Shown here: positions 60,809-64,000 of the stretch, piece after piece
Numbering within the stretch: the stretch's first letter is position 1
Layout: every line of letters begins with the position of its first letter
Program-made: the position numbers and the translations under genes
Assembly: GCF_018130545.1 (NCBI RefSeq)
Contig: NZ_JAFCKF010000008.1
Span: 310,001 to 374,000 of the forward strand
Direction: 5' to 3'
Source: Bradyrhizobium tropiciagri
Lineage (GTDB): Bacteria; Pseudomonadota; Alphaproteobacteria; Rhizobiales; Xanthobacteraceae
Length of the DNA stretch: 64,000 nucleotides
Notes under the pieces: model-generated
Told to the model about the DNA's origin: nothing
What the model saw: only the letters and a program-made list of their open reading frames with translations
Databases searched by the model: none

Positions 60809-62098
60809 ATGAGCGTTGAAATCACCAAGCTGCCGAGCGGCCTGACCGTCGTCACCGACACCATGCCGCATCTGGAGACTGCGGCGCTTGGGGTCTGGGC
60901 CGGGGTCGGCGGCCGCGACGAGAAGCCGAACGAGCACGGCATCTCGCATCTGCTCGAACACATGGCGTTCAAGGGTACCGCGCGGCGCTCTTCGCGCGAG
61001 ATCGTCGAGGAGATCGAGGCGGTCGGCGGCGACCTCAATGCCGGCACCTCGACCGAGACCACGGCCTATTATGCGCGGGTGATGAAGGCGGATGTGCCGC
61101 TGGCGCTCGACGTGCTCTCCGACATCCTCGCCAACCCGTCCTTCGTGCCGGATGAGTTGGAGCGCGAGAAGAGCGTCATCGTGCAGGAGATCGGCGCGGC
61201 GCAGGATACGCCCGACGACGTCGTGTTCGAGCATCTCAACGAGCTCTGCTATCCGGACCAGCCGATGGGCCGCTCGCTGCTCGGCACCGCCAAGACACTG
61301 AAGGCGTTCGACCGCGACATGCTGCGCGGCTATCTCGGCACGCATTACCGTGCGCCGGACATGGTGGTCGCCGCGGCCGGCGCGGTCGATCACAAGCGCG
61401 TCGTCGAGGATGTCACGCAGAAATTTGCGAGCTTCGACGCCACGCCGGCGCCGAAGCCGCAAGTTGCGATGTTCGGCAAGGGCGGCTCCCGCGTCGTGCA
61501 TCGCGACCTCGAGCAGGCGCATCTGACGCTGGCGCTCGAAGGTGTACCGCAGACCGATCTGTCGCTGTTCTCGCTGCAGGTGTTCACCAACACGCTCGGC
61601 GGCGGGATGTCGTCGCGGCTGTTCCAGGAGGTCCGTGAGAAGCGCGGGCTGTGCTACTCGATCTATACTTTCCACGCCCCCTACAGCGACACCGGCTTCT
61701 TCGGCCTCTACACCGGGACCGATCCGGCCGACGCGCCGGAAATGATGGAAGTCATCGTCGACGTCATCAATGACGCGGTGGAAACCCTGACCGAGGCCGA
61801 GGTCGCCCGCGCCAAGGCGCAGATGAAGGCCGGCCTGTTGATGGCGCTGGAGAGCTGCTCATCCCGGGCCGAACAACTGGCACGGCATGTGCTAGCCTAT
61901 GGACGGCCGCAGACGGTGGAAGAGCTGGTGGCACGGATTGACGCGGTCAGCGTCGAATCGAGCCGCAACGCCGCCCGCGCCCTGCTGGCACGCAGCCGGC
62001 CCGCCGTTGTCGCTCTCGGCAGCGGAAGAGGTCTGGACACGGCGGTGGCTTTTGCGGAAGGATTGACGAAGTCGAAGGCAAAGACGCTGCTGCACTAG
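60809..62098 (+). CDS. M16 family zinc peptidase (processing peptidase-like)
   Basis: 429 residues. Inverted zinc motif H47-L-L-E50-H51 in GISHLLEHMAFKGT, third ligand in ELEREKSVIVQEIGAAQDTPDD, and the glycine-rich LGGGMSSRLFQEVREKRGLCYSIYTFHAPYSDTG of the second domain. Single-domain length and similarity to mitochondrial processing peptidase beta are usual for alphaproteobacteria. It starts next to the thrC stop (TGAATG), so it is co-expressed. Probably cytoplasmic. Confidence 0.93.
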   Translation: MSVEITKLPSGLTVVTDTMPHLETAALGVWAGVGGRDEKPNEHGISHLLEHMAFKGTARRSSREIVEEIEAVGGDLNAGTSTETTAYYARVMKADVPLALDVLSDILANPSFVPDELEREKSVIVQEIGAAQDTPDDVVFEHLNELCYPDQPMGRSLLGTAKTLKAFDRDMLRGYLGTHYRAPDMVVAAAGAVDHKRVVEDVTQKFASFDATPAPKPQVAMFGKGGSRVVHRDLEQAHLTLALEGVPQTDLSLFSLQVFTNTLGGGMSSRLFQEVREKRGLCYSIYTFHAPYSDTGFFGLYTGTDPADAPEMMEVIVDVINDAVETLTEAEVARAKAQMKAGLLMALESCSSRAEQLARHVLAYGRPQTVEELVARIDAVSVESSRNAARALLARSRPAVVALGSGRGLDTAVAFAEGLTKSKAKTLLH

Positions 62099-62157
62099 GG
62101 AGCCGCAAGGCTCGCGGGCAGGCGTCACGCCCTGAATGGGCGGGGGAGTGTTGGGCC

Positions 62158-62745
62158 ATGGCCCTGTTTCGTTTGCCGTCTAGTGGACCCGCTGCATTGA
62201 TGCCGCGCGGTCACGGGCTGTTGCTGCGCGCGCCGCAAATGTCGGACTTCCCGCAATGGGCGCAATTGCGCGAATTCAGCCGCGCCTATCTGACGCCATG
62301 GGAGCCGATCTGGCCGTCCGACGACCTGACCCGGGCCGGCTTCCGCCGCCGTTTGCGCCGCTACACCGAGGATATCGCCGCCGACCGGTCCTATCCGTTC
62401 ATCATCTTCCGCGAATCGGATGGGGTGATGATCGGCGGTATCACGCTCGCCAATGTCCGCCGTGGCATCGTGCAGGCCGGCACGATCGGCTATTGGGTCG
62501 GCCTGCCGCACGCCCATCGCGGCTACATGACCACCGCGCTGCGGGTGCTGCTGCCCTCGCTGTTCGGCGAGCTCAACCTGCATCGCATCGAAGCGGCCTG
62601 CATCCCGTCCAACGCGTCGTCGATCCGGGTGCTGGAGAAGTGCGGCTTCAGCCGCGAGGGCCTGGCGCGGCGCTATCTCTGCATCAACGGCATCTGGCAG
62701 GACCATCTCCTGTTCGGCCTGCTGCACGAGGATTTCCGCGGCTGA
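62158..62745 (+). CDS. RimJ/RimL-type GNAT acetyltransferase
   Basis: 195 residues. RimJ-like start RGHGLLLRAPQMSDFPQWAQLREFSRAYLTPWEPIWP, then GYWVGLPHAHRGYMTTALRVLLPSLFGELNLHRIEAACIPSNASSIRVLEKCGFSREGLARRYLCINGIWQDHLLFGLL with the acetyl-CoA loop and the SI.VLEK.GF motif. Probably an N-terminal protein acetyltransferase; target unknown. It follows the M16 gene by 59 bases. Confidence 0.9.
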   Translation: MALFRLPSSGPAALMPRGHGLLLRAPQMSDFPQWAQLREFSRAYLTPWEPIWPSDDLTRAGFRRRLRRYTEDIAADRSYPFIIFRESDGVMIGGITLANVRRGIVQAGTIGYWVGLPHAHRGYMTTALRVLLPSLFGELNLHRIEAACIPSNASSIRVLEKCGFSREGLARRYLCINGIWQDHLLFGLLHEDFRG

Positions 62746-62791
62746 GATCGTAAGCCCATTGGCTGATGACAGGCCGCCCCCGGAGCCGCTG

Positions 62792-62826
62792 AGATGCCTT
62801 GTCAGATGCCTTGTTAGATGCCTTGG
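62792..62826. repeat. Tandem repeat, three copies of AGATGCCTTGTY
   Basis: The 12-base unit AGATGCCTTGT(C/T) is repeated three times in a row, the last ending GG. It lies 73 bases upstream of the next start. Could be slippage or a regulatory array. Confidence 0.7.
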
Positions 62827-62898
62827 GTTCGCCGCCATTGGCTTGCTATAACGCCCGCGAAACGGGGAACCCGGATTTGGAGAGTGTAGGGATATCGC

Positions 62899-63549
62899 AT
62901 GGGTGACAGGGTGATCAGGTTCGCGCTTGCGGCGGCGGTATCGATCGGGCTCGGGGCCTCCATGCTGCCGTCAGCGGCTTCCGCGCAGTCGCTCAGCGAC
63001 CGCTTCAAGAGCCTGTTCGGCGGCGGCTCGTCGGACTCGGACAAGCCGGCCGCGCCCGCCGCGCCGCAGCAGCTCGACGACGCCGACGCCGCACTGACCT
63101 GTCCGCCGGTGCAGATCCGCTCCGGCGCGTCGACCTATTCGGTGGCTGCGACCGGCAAGGAAGCGGTCGGCAACGACGTCAAGTTCCTGGCCTCGATCAC
63201 GCGCACGGCGCGGCAATGCAATCTGAACAGCGGCCAGATCACGGCCAAGATCGGAATCCAGGGGCGGATCATCGTCGGTCCCCAGGGCGCGCCGCCGTCG
63301 ATCCAGGTGCCGCTCCGCGTCGCCGTGGTGCAGGGTGGCGTCGGCGAGAAGACCATCATGACCAAGGCCTACACGACCACGGTGCAGATGGACGACAGCG
63401 GCAGCGTGCCGTTCAGCCTGGTCGCCGAGGATGTGGTCTATCCGGCGCCGTCGCCGGCCGACAACGACAATTACGTATTCTATATCGGCTTCGACCCGCA
63501 GGCCCTGAAGCCGGAGCCCAAGCCCCGCGCGCCGCACAAGAAGAAGTAG
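62899..63549 (+). CDS. Exported protein of unknown function
   Basis: 216 residues. Signal peptide VIRFALAAAVSIGLGASMLPSAASA, then SLSDRFKSLFGGGSSDSDKPAAPAAPQQ (a linker), a Cys-containing core (LTCPPVQIRSGASTYSVA, ITRTARQCNLNSGQITAKIGIQGRIIVGPQGAPPSIQVPLRVAVVQ) of beta-strand character, and a lysine/proline-rich tail ending KKK. Two cysteines could form a disulfide. No family was recognised with confidence. It is convergent with an ATP synthase gene across a shared terminator. Confidence 0.72.
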   Translation: MGDRVIRFALAAAVSIGLGASMLPSAASAQSLSDRFKSLFGGGSSDSDKPAAPAAPQQLDDADAALTCPPVQIRSGASTYSVAATGKEAVGNDVKFLASITRTARQCNLNSGQITAKIGIQGRIIVGPQGAPPSIQVPLRVAVVQGGVGEKTIMTKAYTTTVQMDDSGSVPFSLVAEDVVYPAPSPADNDNYVFYIGFDPQALKPEPKPRAPHKKK

Positions 63550-63604
63550 TGCCTCCGCCGTGATGAGGTCGCGGGAATAAAGAACTGGTTGGGACAAAGA
63601 AAAA

Positions 63605-63637
63605 GGCCGGCGCGATGATCTCGCGCCGGCCTTTTTT
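63605..63637. terminator. Bidirectional rho-independent terminator
   Basis: GGCCGGCGCGA (63605-63615), loop TGATC, TCGCGCCGGCC (63621-63631), then TTTTTT; AAAAA precedes the stem, so it also works for the minus-strand gene. It ends both convergent transcripts. Confidence 0.92.
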
Positions 63638-63653
63638 GAAGCAGTTGATCGTG

Positions 63654-64000
63654 TCAGTTCAGCTTGGAGCGGACTTCGGCGATGCCCTTGCCGACGAGGT
63701 CGTCGGCGACCGAGCCCTTGACCGACTGCGACAGGATGGTCGAGGCGGCGGTCACGGCGGCGTTGGCCGCGGCGGCGCGGACATCGGCCACGGCCTGAGC
63801 CTCGGCCTGGGCGATCTTGCTCTCGGCGGTCTTGGTCCGCCGGGCGACAAAATCTTCCATCTTGGTCTTGGCCTCGGCCGCGATCCGCTCGGCTTCGGCC
63901 TTGGCGCCGGAGATGATCTCCTGGGCCTCGCGTTCCGCGCTGGCGCGACGCGCCTTGTATTCGCCGAGCAGCTTGTTGGCTTCGTCCTTCAGACGGCGGG
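63654..64000 (-). CDS. atpF: ATP synthase F0 subunit b, N-terminal part beyond window
   Basis: The frame stays open to the window end, so about 115 C-terminal residues are visible. It is a charged, alanine-rich helix: [28 protein letters not shown], then [49 protein letters not shown], the b-subunit dimerisation and delta-binding region. The membrane helix lies outside. Alphaproteobacteria have two b-type genes (b and b-prime); being last in its transcription unit suggests b, but b-prime cannot be excluded. Confidence 0.85.
   Translation of the reverse strand, partial: RRLKDEANKLLGEYKARRASAEREAQEIISGAKAEAERIAAEAKTKMEDFVARRTKTAESKIAQAEAQAVADVRAAAANAAVTAASTILSQSVKGSVADDLVGKGIAEVRSKLN

Overview
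The window is GC-rich, gene-dense alphaproteobacterial chromosome, most probably Bradyrhizobium or a close relative. The reasons are a GcrA cell-cycle regulator, a CYP199A-type cytochrome P450 as in Rhodopseudomonas, a BoxR/BoxB/BoxC benzoate pathway, the phoR-pstSCAB-phoU-phoB order, and many intergenic palindromic repeats. No rRNA, tRNA, CRISPR array, transposase or phage gene was recognised.

Region 1 (1-14.3 kb) concerns plant-derived aromatic acids and regulation. It holds the 3' part of a feruloyl-CoA synthase, a MarR repressor, a CYP199A-like para-methoxybenzoate demethylase, a periplasmic binding protein, a cysteine hydrolase with a divergent AraC regulator, and a secreted tannase/feruloyl-esterase-family protein. 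NDH-2, a drug-efflux MFS protein, an ECF sigma factor with its small partner, and a DUF805-like membrane protein follow. Two near-identical palindromes (1497-1514 and 9183-9200) suggest one hydroxycinnamate regulon.

Region 2 (14.7-32.6 kb) is an aromatic-acid catabolic island: a complete branched-chain-type ABC importer (binding protein, LivHMGF), a Rieske oxygenase with a glutamine-synthetase-like ligase under a divergent IclR regulator, then boxR, benzoate-CoA ligase, an alpha/beta hydrolase, boxC and boxB. boxA and boxD are not in the window. The Rieske-GS pair is the best candidate for an undescribed pathway: it recalls gamma-glutamylation of aromatic amines before ring oxidation, but has a different oxygenase architecture.

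Region 3 (32.7-44.1 kb) has envelope genes (polysaccharide deacetylase, an OmpA/BON-like protein, a UPF0104 membrane protein) and the phosphate operon, with a perfect Pho box before pstS.

Region 4 (44.1-64 kb) is core metabolism: gcrA with clustered GANTC sites, argD-argF, hslO, apaG, an OpgC-SGNH-SGNH operon, glycerol kinase, a penicillin-acylase family enzyme, two small proteins, GNAT and GST proteins, thrC with an M16 peptidase, an exported protein of unknown function, and the 3' end of an ATP synthase b subunit gene. Several start codons were moved from the longest reading frame on ribosome-binding-site grounds, as noted per gene.
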